In this document: positions 24,327 to 32,572 of the stretch, one piece after another
Position numbering within the stretch: position 1 is the stretch's first letter
How the letters are laid out: the number at the start of each line of letters is the position of its first letter
NCBI GenBank assembly: GCA_030150265.1
Contig: JASLGG010000025.1
Span: 154,744 to 218,743 of the forward strand
DNA length: 64,000 bases
DNA from: Protaetiibacter sp.
Lineage (GTDB): Bacteria > Actinomycetota > Actinomycetes > Actinomycetales > Microbacteriaceae
Direction: 5' to 3'
The notes under the pieces: generated by a model
What the model was told of the DNA's origin: nothing
Databases searched by the model: none
The model's input: the letters and a program-made list of their open reading frames with translations, nothing else
Position numbers and translations under genes: made by a program

Positions 24327-25139
24327 GTGAGCGACCGCTACGGCGAGGACGTGCTCGCGGGGGACTGGCGCGCCCGCGGCCGCGTCTCGGTGCCCGAGGT
24401 GGAGGCCGTCCGGGATCTCGTGGTCGAGCTCGCGGACGGCTTCGTCGGCGCCGTCGTCGGCACCTCGAAGGGCACCGTCGGGCTGGAGGACCGCACCGGC
24501 CGCGTGCGGTGGTTCCCGCTCGGCGGCGGCTACCTCGTCGACGGGGCGCCGGTGAGGCTCGTGGCGCCCGCAGCCGCTCCGCGAGGACGGGCCTACACGG
24601 CATCCGGATCGCGCGCCGCCGCCCCGCAGCGCGCCCGCGTCGCGCGCGCGAGCCGCATCTACGTCGAGGGCCGGCACGACGCCGAGCTCGTCGAGAAGGT
24701 GTGGGGTGCCGATCTGCGCGCCGAGGGGGTCGTGGTCGAGTACCTCGAGGGCGTCGACCACCTGCCCGACGTCCTCGCCGAGCTGAGTCCGGGGCCCGAT
24801 GCGCGCATCGGCGTGCTCGTCGACCACCTGGTGCCGGGCTCGAAGGAGTCGCGGATCGCCGAGCGCGTGCGGGGCGAGCACGTGCTCGTCGTCGGCCACC
24901 CCTACATCGACGTCTGGCAGGCCGTGCGGCCCGAGCGGCTCGGCATCCGGGCCTGGCCCGAGATCCCGCGCGGCGTCGAGTGGAAGCACGGCGTGTGCGA
25001 GGCGCTCGGCTGGCCGCATGAGGACCAGGCGGACATCGCGGCGGCCTGGCAGCGCGTCCTCGGCTCCGTGCGCTCCTACACCGATCTCGAGCCCGCGCTG
25101 CTGGCCCGGGTCGAGCAGCTCATCGACTTCGTCAGCTGA
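24327..25139 (+). CDS. DUF3097 family protein
   Basis: A 270-residue protein starting with GTG four nt after pyrH (SDRYGEDVLAGDWRARGRVS). The C-terminal half has a Toprim-like look: RIYVEGRHDAELVEKVWG near residue 112, VVVEYLEGVDHLPDVL, RIGVLVDHLVPGSKESRIA and VLVVGHPYIDVWQAV. These acidic motifs (E...DxD) are those of nucleotide-transfer/cleavage Toprim domains. DUF3097 is an actinobacterial family of unknown function. It is likely co-transcribed with pyrH. Confidence 0.9.
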   Translation: MSDRYGEDVLAGDWRARGRVSVPEVEAVRDLVVELADGFVGAVVGTSKGTVGLEDRTGRVRWFPLGGGYLVDGAPVRLVAPAAAPRGRAYTASGSRAAAPQRARVARASRIYVEGRHDAELVEKVWGADLRAEGVVVEYLEGVDHLPDVLAELSPGPDARIGVLVDHLVPGSKESRIAERVRGEHVLVVGHPYIDVWQAVRPERLGIRAWPEIPRGVEWKHGVCEALGWPHEDQADIAAAWQRVLGSVRSYTDLEPALLARVEQLIDFVS

Positions 25140-25148
25140 CCGCTCCTC

Positions 25149-25154
25149 TAAGCT
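25149..25154 (+). promoter_or_regulatory. frr -10 box
   Basis: TAAGCT lies 41 nt upstream of the frr GTG start. The resulting leader of roughly 34 nt contains the ribosome binding site GAAGGAG. Confidence 0.45.
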
Positions 25155-25194
25155 TGAGCGGACGGATCGTCCGAGCCGCATCGAAGGAGCACCC

Positions 25195-25749
25195 GTGATC
25201 AGTGACGTTCTCGCCGAGGCGAAGGAGAAGATGGGCCGCGCCGTCGAGGTCGCGAAGGACGACTTCGCCACCGTCCGCACCGGGCGCGCGAATCCGGCCC
25301 TCTTCCAGAAGATCCTCGTGGACTACTACGGCACGCCGACCCCGCTCGCGCAGCTGGCGAGCCTGCAGAACCCCGAGGCGCGCACGCTCGTCATCACGCC
25401 CTACGACAAGGCGGCCCTCAAGGAGATCGAGAAGGCGATCGTGAACTTCCCGAACCTCGGGGCGACCCCCACCAACGACGGCACCCTCGTGCGCGTCACG
25501 ATGCCGGAGCTCACCGAGGACCGCCGCAAGGAGTACGTGAAGATCGTCCGCGCCAAGGGCGAGGACGCGAAGGTCGCGATCCGCAACGTGCGCCGCAAGG
25601 CGAAGGACGAGCTCGACGCCCTGCTCAAGGAGGTCGGCGAGGACGACGTGGCCCGCGCCGAGAAGGAGCTCGACGCCGTCACCAAGACGCACGTCGAGCT
25701 CATCGACGAGGCACTCAAGCGCAAGGAAGCCGAGCTGCTCGAGGTCTGA
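25195..25749 (+). CDS. frr: Ribosome recycling factor
   Basis: RRF with EF-G splits post-termination ribosomes. The 184-residue protein starts with GTG after GAAGGAGCACCC. It shows the family segments VRTGRANPALFQKILVDYYG near residue 28, TPLAQLASLQNPEARTLVITPYDK, and the coiled-coil arms REYVKIV-type region (RRKEYVKIVRAKGEDAKVAIRNVRR). The stop TGA overlaps the start of cdsA (one base). Confidence 0.98.
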   Translation: MISDVLAEAKEKMGRAVEVAKDDFATVRTGRANPALFQKILVDYYGTPTPLAQLASLQNPEARTLVITPYDKAALKEIEKAIVNFPNLGATPTNDGTLVRVTMPELTEDRRKEYVKIVRAKGEDAKVAIRNVRRKAKDELDALLKEVGEDDVARAEKELDAVTKTHVELIDEALKRKEAELLEV

Positions 25750-26756
25750 TGAACGCGGCCCCCGACGGATCCCCGTCACCTCGGAGGCGCTCCGCCAGGC
25801 AGGAGATCGAGGCGCGCGCCCAGCAGACCCGCGCCGACATCGAGGCGCACGCCCAGCATGCCCGCGAGGAGCTCGAGGCGCAGGTCAAGCACGCCCGCGA
25901 CCAGTTCGACCAGGCGCAGGAGAAGATCAAGGAGCGCACCGGGCGCAACCTGCTCGCGGCGATCGCGATCGGCGTCGGGCTCGGCGTGCTCCTGCTCGCG
26001 AGCCTGCTGTTCTCGCCGTGGCTGTTCACCCCCTTCGCCGCCGTGCTCGTCGGCTTCACGGTGTGGGAGCTCGCGACGGCGCTGAGGCAGGGCGGCCGCG
26101 ACGTTCCGCGAGTCGCGTCGATCGTGGTGGGCGTGGCCGTCATGCCGGCGGCGTTCTTCCTGCACGTGCCGGGGCTGTGGCTCGCGGTGCTCGCGGGCGT
26201 CGTCGTGATCAGCGTGTGGCGTCTCGCGGAGCTCCTGCGTCCGAGCCACCGGATGCCGACCCGCTCCGTGCTGGCCGACATCGGCGCCGGCATGTTCGTG
26301 CAGCTCTACATCACCTTCCTCGCCGGCTTCTACGTGGTGCTCGCGGGCGAGGACGGCGGCCAGTGGTGGGTGCTCGCGGCGCTCATCATCGTGGTCGTGG
26401 CGGATGTCGGGGCCTACGCCGCGGGGCTCAGCTTCGGCCGGCACAAGATGGCGCCGAAGATCAGCCCCGGCAAGACCTGGGAGGGCTTCGCGGGCGCGGC
26501 GGTCGCCGCGATGGTCGCGGGCACACTGCTCGCCTGGCTCATGCTGGGCCAGCCCTGGTGGGAGGGCACCGTGATGGGGCTCGGGCTCATGCTCGTGGGC
26601 ACCATGGGCGACCTCATCGAATCGCTCATCAAGCGCGAGCTCGGCATCAAGGACATCTCGGGCTGGCTGCCCGGGCATGGCGGCTTCCTCGACCGGCTCG
26701 ACTCGATCCTGCCGTCGGCTGCCGTCGCCTACGCCTTCTTCCTGTGCTTCCATTGA
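25749..26756 (+). CDS. cdsA: Phosphatidate cytidylyltransferase with N-terminal coiled-coil extension
   Basis: CdsA makes CDP-diacylglycerol for phospholipid synthesis. The 335-residue protein has several membrane helices from residue 70 onward and the family motifs VVADVGAYAAGLSFGRHKMAPKISP plus GKTWEGFAGA and the C-terminal signature TMGDLIESLIKRELGIKD followed by GHGGFLDRLDSI. Residues 10-62 form a charged helix with repeating A-x-x-E-x-x-A pattern (RQEIEARAQQTRADIEAHAQ), not part of the usual enzyme. It overlaps frr by one base and is followed by a structured repeat. Confidence 0.95.
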   Translation: MNAAPDGSPSPRRRSARQEIEARAQQTRADIEAHAQHAREELEAQVKHARDQFDQAQEKIKERTGRNLLAAIAIGVGLGVLLLASLLFSPWLFTPFAAVLVGFTVWELATALRQGGRDVPRVASIVVGVAVMPAAFFLHVPGLWLAVLAGVVVISVWRLAELLRPSHRMPTRSVLADIGAGMFVQLYITFLAGFYVVLAGEDGGQWWVLAALIIVVVADVGAYAAGLSFGRHKMAPKISPGKTWEGFAGAAVAAMVAGTLLAWLMLGQPWWEGTVMGLGLMLVGTMGDLIESLIKRELGIKDISGWLPGHGGFLDRLDSILPSAAVAYAFFLCFH

Positions 26757-26772
26757 CGCCGCTGTTTCTCTA

Positions 26773-26844
26773 ACGCCGCGATAATCCGCGGCGTCGCGCC
26801 GTTTCGGGGCACGAGCGCGGTCGCGCCCCGAAACGAGTGCGCAC
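26773..26844 (+). repeat. Three-stem 3'-UTR element, copy 1 (after cdsA)
   Basis: Stem 1 is ACGCCGCG-ATAATC-CGCGGCGT (26773-26794). Stem 2 is CGTTTCGGGGC and GCCCCGAAACG (26800-26835) around the invariant loop ACGAGCGCGGTCGC. The palindrome GTGCGCAC ends the unit (26837-26844). It begins 16 nt after the cdsA stop. Copies 2 and 3 are at 28201-28272 and 43835-43908, and differ by paired changes. A second half unit, ATCCGCGGCGTCGCGCCGT at 26864-26882, repeats bases 26784-26802. Confidence 0.85.
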
Positions 26845-26931
26845 ACAGCGGACCATCGCGATGATCCGCGGCGTCGCGCCGTCGTGCCCCGCCTCACGCG
26901 GCTTCCAGCATCCGGTCGCTAGCATGTGCGG

Positions 26932-27483
26932 GTGAGCATGACCTTTCCCCGCGCGCGCAAAGGCCGACTCGGCTACGACATCGACGAGGTGGAGGACTTC
27001 CTCGAGGACGCCCGGCAGGCGTACAGCGCCGGCGCACCGGAGGCGGGCGCGATCTCGGCGGACACCATCCGCACCACCGCGTTCTCGATGCGCAAGGGCG
27101 GCTACTCGGCGAGTCACGTCGACGCCGCGCTCGAGCGCCTCGAGGACGTCTTCGCCACGCGGGAGCGCGAGCGCGAGGTCGCGAAGCTCGGCGACGAGGC
27201 CTGGTACGCGGAGGCGCGCGAGACCGCCCAGGCGATCCTCGACCGCCTCGTGCGCCCCGCGGGCAAGCGCTTCCGCCGGGTGAGCCTGCTCGCCGTCGGC
27301 TACTCGACGCGCGACGTCGACGCCTTCGCCGATCGTGTCTCCGGCTACTTCCAGAACGGCACCGCCCTCACCCCGGAGGACGTGCGCACGGTCGCGTTCC
27401 GGGGCCAGCGCGGAGGCTACCAGGAGGCCCAGGTCGACCATCTCCTCGACACCGTCACGCGCGTCATGCTGGCGGTGCGCTGA
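26932..27483 (+). CDS. Small DivIVA-domain-containing protein
   Basis: The protein (183 residues from GTG 26932) has two related copies of a DivIVA-type motif: RLGYDIDEVEDFLEDARQAY near residues 10-30 and VGYSTRDVDAFADRVSGYFQ near 122-142, each followed by a segment with RTTAFSMRKGGYSASHVDAAL or RTVAFRGQRGGYQEAQVDHLL. The start at 26932 is preferred because TAGCAT ends 6 nt upstream; GTG 26926 and ATG 26938 are alternatives. Proteins of this type are actinobacterial and probably relate to cell pole or division, not shown here. Confidence 0.85.
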   Translation: MSMTFPRARKGRLGYDIDEVEDFLEDARQAYSAGAPEAGAISADTIRTTAFSMRKGGYSASHVDAALERLEDVFATREREREVAKLGDEAWYAEARETAQAILDRLVRPAGKRFRRVSLLAVGYSTRDVDAFADRVSGYFQNGTALTPEDVRTVAFRGQRGGYQEAQVDHLLDTVTRVMLAVR

Positions 27484-27541
27484 CGCGGCGGCGGCTCGCT
27501 CCCATGGTCTTCCCGGCATGCGTGCGTAGACTGGTGCGACT

Positions 27542-28192
27542 GTGAGCGGATATCGGCGCCGAGGGACCCCCCTCGCACCGCCCCAGCAGGCGGTGGCGGT
27601 CTCGCGTACCCGCGCCACGGGTCCCGTCCGCTCGCGCTGGGTGCTCGGCACCTTCGCCTACCTCGCCTCGCTCGGACTCGTCGCGGCGTTGCTCGTCGAG
27701 CCGACCAGCCTCAGCTCCGCCGCGACGCTCGCGGCGGCCGACGGATCGGTGGCGGAAGCGGATGCCACCGGTCAGCTCATGCTCGTGGATTCGACGGAGG
27801 TGGCGAGCGGCCGCGACGGCTTCGACGTCGTGAAGGCGGCGCCCCCCAAGCCCGCGCCCGGCACGGCGCCCGCCGCGGGCGTGCCCGACCCGGGCACCGC
27901 GCAGGCGATCGCCTACGACATGGTCATGGCGCGCGGGTGGGACCAGAGCGAGTTCGACTGCCTCGTCGCGCTCTGGAACAAGGAGTCGCACTGGAACGTG
28001 TACGCCCACAACGCACGGTCGGGCGCCTACGGCATCCCGCAGGCGCTCCCGGGCGACAAGATGGCGAGTGCGGGCGCCGACTGGGCCACCAACCCCGCCA
28101 CCCAGATCACCTGGGGCCTCGGCTACGTGGCCGGTCGCTACGGCACCCCGTGCGGCGCCTGGGGCCACTCGCAGGCCAAGGGCTGGTACTGA
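27542..28192 (+). CDS. Secreted lysozyme-fold/transglycosylase-like protein
   Basis: The 216-residue protein has a basic N-terminus, a single membrane or signal segment (WVLGTFAYLASLGLVAALLV, residues 36-55), a Pro/Ala-rich linker (residues 95-118) and a C-terminal domain: WNKESHWNVYAHNARSGAYG, GIPQALPGDKMASAGADW and TWGLGYVAGRYGTPCGAW. The E in NKESHWN sits where the catalytic glutamate of lytic transglycosylases is. TAGACT lies 9 nt upstream of the GTG. It ends in the second copy of the three-stem element. Confidence 0.87.
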   Translation: MSGYRRRGTPLAPPQQAVAVSRTRATGPVRSRWVLGTFAYLASLGLVAALLVEPTSLSSAATLAAADGSVAEADATGQLMLVDSTEVASGRDGFDVVKAAPPKPAPGTAPAAGVPDPGTAQAIAYDMVMARGWDQSEFDCLVALWNKESHWNVYAHNARSGAYGIPQALPGDKMASAGADWATNPATQITWGLGYVAGRYGTPCGAWGHSQAKGWY

Positions 28193-28200
28193 GTTCTTCC

Positions 28201-28272
28201 GCGCCGCGGGAATCCGCGGCGCCGCGCCGGTTTCGGGCACGAGCGCGGTCGCGCCCGAAACCGAGTGCGCAC
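28201..28272 (+). repeat. Three-stem 3'-UTR element, copy 2
   Basis: It starts 8 nt after the stop of the transglycosylase-like gene. Stem 1 is GCGCCGCG-GGAATC-CGCGGCGC; stem 2 is CGGTTTCGGGC with GCCCGAAACCG around the same 14-nt loop as copy 1; the end palindrome is GTGCGCAC. Relative to copy 1 the terminal A-T pair of stem 1 is G-C. Confidence 0.85.
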
Positions 28273-28355
28273 GCAGTGAAGTCATGGACGGCCGCCGACG
28301 AGGGTCCGCCTGAGCGGGACTGCGGGCGTATGCCGCTCGGTCGATACGATCGAGT

Positions 28356-30110
28356 ATGGACTACGCGCTGGTGGCGATCGCGGGCATCGTCGCGACCGTC
28401 GCCGCGGCGGCGTGGGCCCCGCGTCTGGGCATCGCGGCGCCGCTCATCCTCGTCGTGCTCGGGGTCGGCTACAGCCTGATCCCGGGCGTCCCGCCGATCG
28501 ACATCGAGCCGGACATCATCCTCATGGGGGTTCTGCCGCCGTTGCTCTACGCGGCCGCGATCACGGTGCCCATCGTCGACTTCCGGCGCAACCTCTCCTC
28601 GATCACGGTGCTCTCGGTCGTGCTGGTCGTGGCGAGCGCGCTCGTCACCGGCGGCGTGCTCTTCATGATCCTGCCCGACCTCAACCTCGCCGCCGCGATC
28701 GCCCTCGGCGCGGTCATCTCCCCGACGGATGTCGTGGCCGCCACCGCGATCGCCAAGCGCATCGGGCTCCCCGCCCGGCTGGTGTCGATCCTCGAGGGCG
28801 AGGGGCTCGTCAACGACGCCACCGCGCTCGTGCTGCTGCGCACGGCCGTCGCGGCGACCGCGGCCACGGCATCCGGCGCCGACATCATCGCCTGGAACGC
28901 CATCGGCGAGTTCTTCTACGCCGTGTTCGTGGCCATCGCGATCGGCGTCGTGGTCGGCATCGTGGCGGTGTGGGTGCGCAAGCGCCTCGACAACCCCATG
29001 CTCGACACCGCGATCTCGTTCGCGGTGCCGTTCATCGCCTACATCCCCGCCGAGGAGCTGCACGGCTCCGGCGTCATCTCGGTCGTCGCCGCGGGCCTCT
29101 ACAGCGGGCATCAGAGCGCCACGGCGTTCACCGCGCAGTCGCGGATCTCGGAGCGCTTCAACTGGCGCACCGTGCAGTTCGTGCTCGAGAACGGCGTCTT
29201 CCTGCTCATGGGGGCCCAGATCTCGACCATCGTGGCCGACATCGACGGCAACCGCCTCGCGATCCACCACGCCGTACTGCTCGGGCTGCTCATGACGGTG
29301 CTGCTCATCGTCATCCGCTACGTCTTCGTCTGGCCGCTCGTGTTCATGGTGCGACGGCAGGAGCAGCGCTTCGATGAGCAGGAGACGATGCTGTCGCGCG
29401 GTCTCGAGCGCATGCAGTCGATGGTCGGTCTCGGCGACCGCTTCGAGCGACGACGACGCGGCGTCGAGCGGCGCATCGACCGCCGCCGCAACGACATCGC
29501 CCAGCTGCGGGCGGAGGGCCTCGGCTGGCGCGGTGGCATCGTGCTCGGCTGGGCCGGCATGCGCGGCGTGGTCACGCTCGCGGCGGCCCAGTCGCTGCCG
29601 CGCGGCACCCCGTACTACGAGCAGCTCGTGCTCATCGCCTTCGTCGTGGCGGTGGCGACGCTGCTGGTGCAGGGCGGCACGCTTCCGCTCGTGATCCGGA
29701 CCACCGGCATCCGAGGCAGCGATCGGGTGTCCGACCGCCGCGAGCTCGCCTCGTTGCTCGAGGTCATGTCGACCACCGGCCTCGCGCTGCTCGATCGCGC
29801 CGAGGTCGTGGTCGACGGCGTGCCGGTGGCCGACGAGGTCGTCGAGCGGGTGCGGCAGGACGCGCTGCTGGCCGTCGAGTCGGCGTGGGAGCGCGCCGAC
29901 CACGCCGACGAGGAGGCGCTGAAGCTGGCCCCCCATCAGCAGTACCGCTCGCTGCGACGCGAGGTGCTCGCCGCGGAGCGCGACGTGCTGCTCGAGGCGC
30001 GCGCCCGCGGCGCCTACCCCTCGCGGATCCTGCAGCGTGCGCAGACGCTCCTCGACCTCGAGGAGGCGCGCCTCCAGCAGATCGACACCGGCGGGAAGGT
30101 CGAGGAGTAG
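28356..30110 (+). CDS. CPA1-family Na+/H+ antiporter (NhaP-like)
   Basis: The 584-residue membrane protein has about 12 helices in its first 430 residues, with the antiporter motifs GAVISPTDVVAATAIAKRIGLP (conserved Asp near residue 128) and LEGEGLVNDATALVLLRTA (conserved Asn-Asp). Further conserved segments are ELHGSGVISVVAAGLYSG and WRGGIVLGWAGMRGVVTLAAA. The C-terminal ~150 residues are cytoplasmic and helical. It exchanges Na+ (or K+) for protons for pH and salt balance. TACGAT lies 5 nt upstream of the ATG. Confidence 0.93.
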   Translation: MDYALVAIAGIVATVAAAAWAPRLGIAAPLILVVLGVGYSLIPGVPPIDIEPDIILMGVLPPLLYAAAITVPIVDFRRNLSSITVLSVVLVVASALVTGGVLFMILPDLNLAAAIALGAVISPTDVVAATAIAKRIGLPARLVSILEGEGLVNDATALVLLRTAVAATAATASGADIIAWNAIGEFFYAVFVAIAIGVVVGIVAVWVRKRLDNPMLDTAISFAVPFIAYIPAEELHGSGVISVVAAGLYSGHQSATAFTAQSRISERFNWRTVQFVLENGVFLLMGAQISTIVADIDGNRLAIHHAVLLGLLMTVLLIVIRYVFVWPLVFMVRRQEQRFDEQETMLSRGLERMQSMVGLGDRFERRRRGVERRIDRRRNDIAQLRAEGLGWRGGIVLGWAGMRGVVTLAAAQSLPRGTPYYEQLVLIAFVVAVATLLVQGGTLPLVIRTTGIRGSDRVSDRRELASLLEVMSTTGLALLDRAEVVVDGVPVADEVVERVRQDALLAVESAWERADHADEEALKLAPHQQYRSLRREVLAAERDVLLEARARGAYPSRILQRAQTLLDLEEARLQQIDTGGKVEE

Positions 30111-30128
30111 GCCTCGTAGACTCGGAGC

Positions 30129-30422
30129 ATGTCCCCGTCGCGTCGCCCCCGCCGCCGCGCCGCGGAGCCCGAGCCGCTCGACGTCGAGCGCATCCTCGGC
30201 GGCATGAAGCACAGCGAGGTGCGCCGCGACGGCGTCTGGAACGTGCAGCCGCAGAGCGCGGCCGCGGCCGTCAAGGAGTACGTCTGCCCCGGATGCGGCA
30301 CCGTGATCGCGGCGCGCACCGCGCACGTCGTCGCGTGGCGCGCCGACGGGCTGTTCGGCGAGGAGGACGATCTCGCCGCGCGACGGCACTGGCACACGCA
30401 CTGCTGGAGGATCCGCACGTGA
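30129..30422 (+). CDS. Small zinc-ribbon-like protein, actinobacterial conserved
   Basis: The 97-residue protein has a basic N-terminus, EYVCPGCGTVIAARTAHVVAW with a CxxC pair, and a C-terminal HWHTHCWRI containing a further Cys and histidines, so a zinc site is likely. Proteins like this are often mis-annotated as ATP/GTP-binding. TAGACT lies 6 nt upstream of the ATG. The stop overlaps the alpha/beta hydrolase start (GTGA), so the two are coupled. Confidence 0.85.
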   Translation: MSPSRRPRRRAAEPEPLDVERILGGMKHSEVRRDGVWNVQPQSAAAAVKEYVCPGCGTVIAARTAHVVAWRADGLFGEEDDLAARRHWHTHCWRIRT

Positions 30423-31138
30423 CCATCGCCATCCGCGGGGGCGTCGAGCTCCCGGCCTTCCGCGAGGACATCGAGCTGCGCACGGCAGACGGGCTCACCC
30501 TCGTGGGCGAGCTCGCGCTGCCGGAGAGCGCCGACCCCGTCGCGACGCTCGTGTGCCTGCACCCGCTGCCCACGCACGGCGGCTTCATGGACTCGCACAT
30601 CATCCGCAAGGCCGCGGCGCGGCTGCCGGCGCTCGCCGACCTCGCGGTGCTGCGCTTCAACTTCCGCGGCGTCACCTCGCCGCGCGGCACGAGCGAGGGC
30701 GCGTTCGGGCACGGCGTCGAGGAGCGGCTCGACCTCGCGGCGGCGATGGCCTTCGTCGCGCAGCGGGGGCTCCCGCATCCGTGGCTCGTGGGCTGGTCGT
30801 TCGGCACGGAGGTGGCACTCAAGCACGGGCTGGAGCATCCGATCGAGGGGGCGATCCTGCTCTCGCCGCCGCTGCACCGCGCGACCCCGGATGAGGTGGC
30901 GGCGTGGGCGGGCAGCGGCCGGCGCCTCGTGGCACTGATCCCGGAGCACGACGACTACCTGCGCCCCGCCGAGGCAGCCGAGCGCTTCGCCTCCGTTCCG
31001 GAGGCCGAGCTCGTGGCGATCGAGGGCGGCAAGCACCTGTGGGTGGGGGAGAGGCAGACCTTCCGGGTGCTCAGCGAGATCGTGCGGATCGTGAACCCCG
31101 CGGCGCTTCCGCTGCCCGAGGAGTGGCCGGCCGGCTGA
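30419..31138 (+). CDS. Alpha/beta hydrolase
   Basis: The 239-residue protein shows the alpha/beta-hydrolase core: CLHPLPTHGGFMDSHI near residue 41 (oxyanion region), LRFNFRGVTSPRGTSEGAFG, the nucleophile elbow GWSFGTEVALKHG (Ser near residue 125), an acidic residue in ALIPEHDDYLRP and the catalytic His in IEGGKHLWVGE. The GFMDSH/RGVTSP pattern fits the family of small dienelactone-hydrolase-like esterases. Substrate unknown. Confidence 0.88.
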   Translation: MTIAIRGGVELPAFREDIELRTADGLTLVGELALPESADPVATLVCLHPLPTHGGFMDSHIIRKAAARLPALADLAVLRFNFRGVTSPRGTSEGAFGHGVEERLDLAAAMAFVAQRGLPHPWLVGWSFGTEVALKHGLEHPIEGAILLSPPLHRATPDEVAAWAGSGRRLVALIPEHDDYLRPAEAAERFASVPEAELVAIEGGKHLWVGERQTFRVLSEIVRIVNPAALPLPEEWPAG

Positions 31139-31147
31139 CCCCAGTGC

Positions 31148-32407
31148 TCAGCGGGCTGCCGAGCGGCGCCGTGCGACGAGGGCGCCCGTCCCCGAGAGCA
31201 GCAGCAGCGCGGCACCGCCCGCGAACCACGGCACCGCATCCGATGCCCCCGACTGCGCGAGCTCGCCACCGCCCGCTCCCCGGGCGACCCGCACCTCGAG
31301 CGTCGCGAACAGCGGCTCGTAGTACTCGCCCATCGAGGTGTGCAGGAAGGCGAGCCGCACCGGGTAGACCCCCTCGGCGGCCTGTCCGCTGAGGCGAAGC
31401 GTGCGCGAGGCCGCATCGACCGTGAGGGAGAGGCCCGCGGGCATGCCCTCCGTGAGCAGCAGGGTGCTCGGGTCGTCGAAGTAGTTCGCGAGGCCTCCGC
31501 CGTACCAGGCGCTGAGCGCCGGGTCGAAGTTCGTGAGGGGCAGCAGCTGGTCGGTGGAGGTGCCCGGGGCGAAGGCCGCGGGCTGCGTGACGGTGAAGCA
31601 GCTCGTGTCGAGCGCCCGGATCGTCTGCCCGAAGCCGGCGTCGAGGGCCGACACCCGCCCGATCATGTCGGCGAGCGCCGCATCCTTGCCGCAGGGGTCG
31701 TAGTCCTGCAGGGCGATGGTCAGCCGGGTGGCCTCGGGGACATCGCCGACATCGAGCACGAAGTCGATCGCGCCATCCGCGTTCCCGGACACCGCGCCCG
31801 CCCCGGTGACCTGGAAGCCGATGATCGGGTGAGTGCCGACGGTGCCGTCGTGATTCACCATCACCCGGTTCGAGATGACGCTGTAGTTCGCGTGGGTGCC
31901 GAAGCCGGAGCCCACCATGCCGACGGCTGCGGCGTAGGGGAGCGGATCGTCGGACCACGCCTCCACCGTCCATCGGGCGTAGCTGCCCTGCACCTCGAGC
32001 GCGACGTCGGCGGCGATGGTCGTGCCGCCGATCGGGAAGGTGCCCGCGCCCGACGCCGTGACGGTGCTCAGCCCGTTCTGCACCACGGTCTTCGCGGTCG
32101 GCGTCATCGCCAGGGTGGCGTGGCTCACTCCGTTGGCTGCGGCGATCTTCTCGAAGAGCGCCGCGGAGAACGCGGAGTCGGTCCAGCCCGCCACGTCGAT
32201 CCCCGTGCCGAAGAGGTCGACGTAGGCGGCGCTCGCGCTCGCGATCCCGAGCGCGTCGTCGGCGACGTTCCACCACGTCATCCCGTCGTTGCGGATGGTG
32301 TCCGGAGCCGCGGATGCCGCGCCGGGTATCGCGAGGGCGACCCCGACCGCGAGAACCGTGGTCGGGGCGGCCAGGCGGCGGAGAGCGCGGCGGCGGGGTG
32401 AGGGCAT
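31148..32407 (-). CDS. Cell-surface protein with LPXTG-like C-terminal anchor
   Basis: The 419-residue protein starts with a twin-arginine-rich signal peptide (MPSPRRRALRRLAAPTT then LAIPGAASAAP). The C-terminus is GGELAQSGASDAVPWFAGGAALLL followed by a helix and RRRSAAR, the layout of a sortase substrate, but with LAQSG in place of LPxTG/LAxTG. The middle carries a putative binding domain and a DUF-like beta region (VYPVRLAFLHTSMGEYYEPLFATLEV). Ribosome binding site AAGGA precedes the ATG. No sortase is in the window. Confidence 0.8.
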   Translation of the reverse strand: MPSPRRRALRRLAAPTTVLAVGVALAIPGAASAAPDTIRNDGMTWWNVADDALGIASASAAYVDLFGTGIDVAGWTDSAFSAALFEKIAAANGVSHATLAMTPTAKTVVQNGLSTVTASGAGTFPIGGTTIAADVALEVQGSYARWTVEAWSDDPLPYAAAVGMVGSGFGTHANYSVISNRVMVNHDGTVGTHPIIGFQVTGAGAVSGNADGAIDFVLDVGDVPEATRLTIALQDYDPCGKDAALADMIGRVSALDAGFGQTIRALDTSCFTVTQPAAFAPGTSTDQLLPLTNFDPALSAWYGGGLANYFDDPSTLLLTEGMPAGLSLTVDAASRTLRLSGQAAEGVYPVRLAFLHTSMGEYYEPLFATLEVRVARGAGGGELAQSGASDAVPWFAGGAALLLLSGTGALVARRRSAAR

Positions 32408-32572
32408 CGATCAGGTCCTTACGGTCGCGCGGCTGAGGGGCGCGGTGCGCGCCGGATGCGACGCTAGCGAGACCCCGGACGCCTCGTCCCCCGCTCGGCG
32501 CAGCGTGGCATCCCGTCACCCGGATCGAGACGACGTGGGACTCCATGGGACGGAGTCGGCGCCGAGGAGCGG

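Noticed and set aside
32408..32572. Small gene between the surface protein and the STAND regulator
   Set aside because: No frame of useful length with a ribosome binding site; only the promoter and SD of the surface protein gene are visible.
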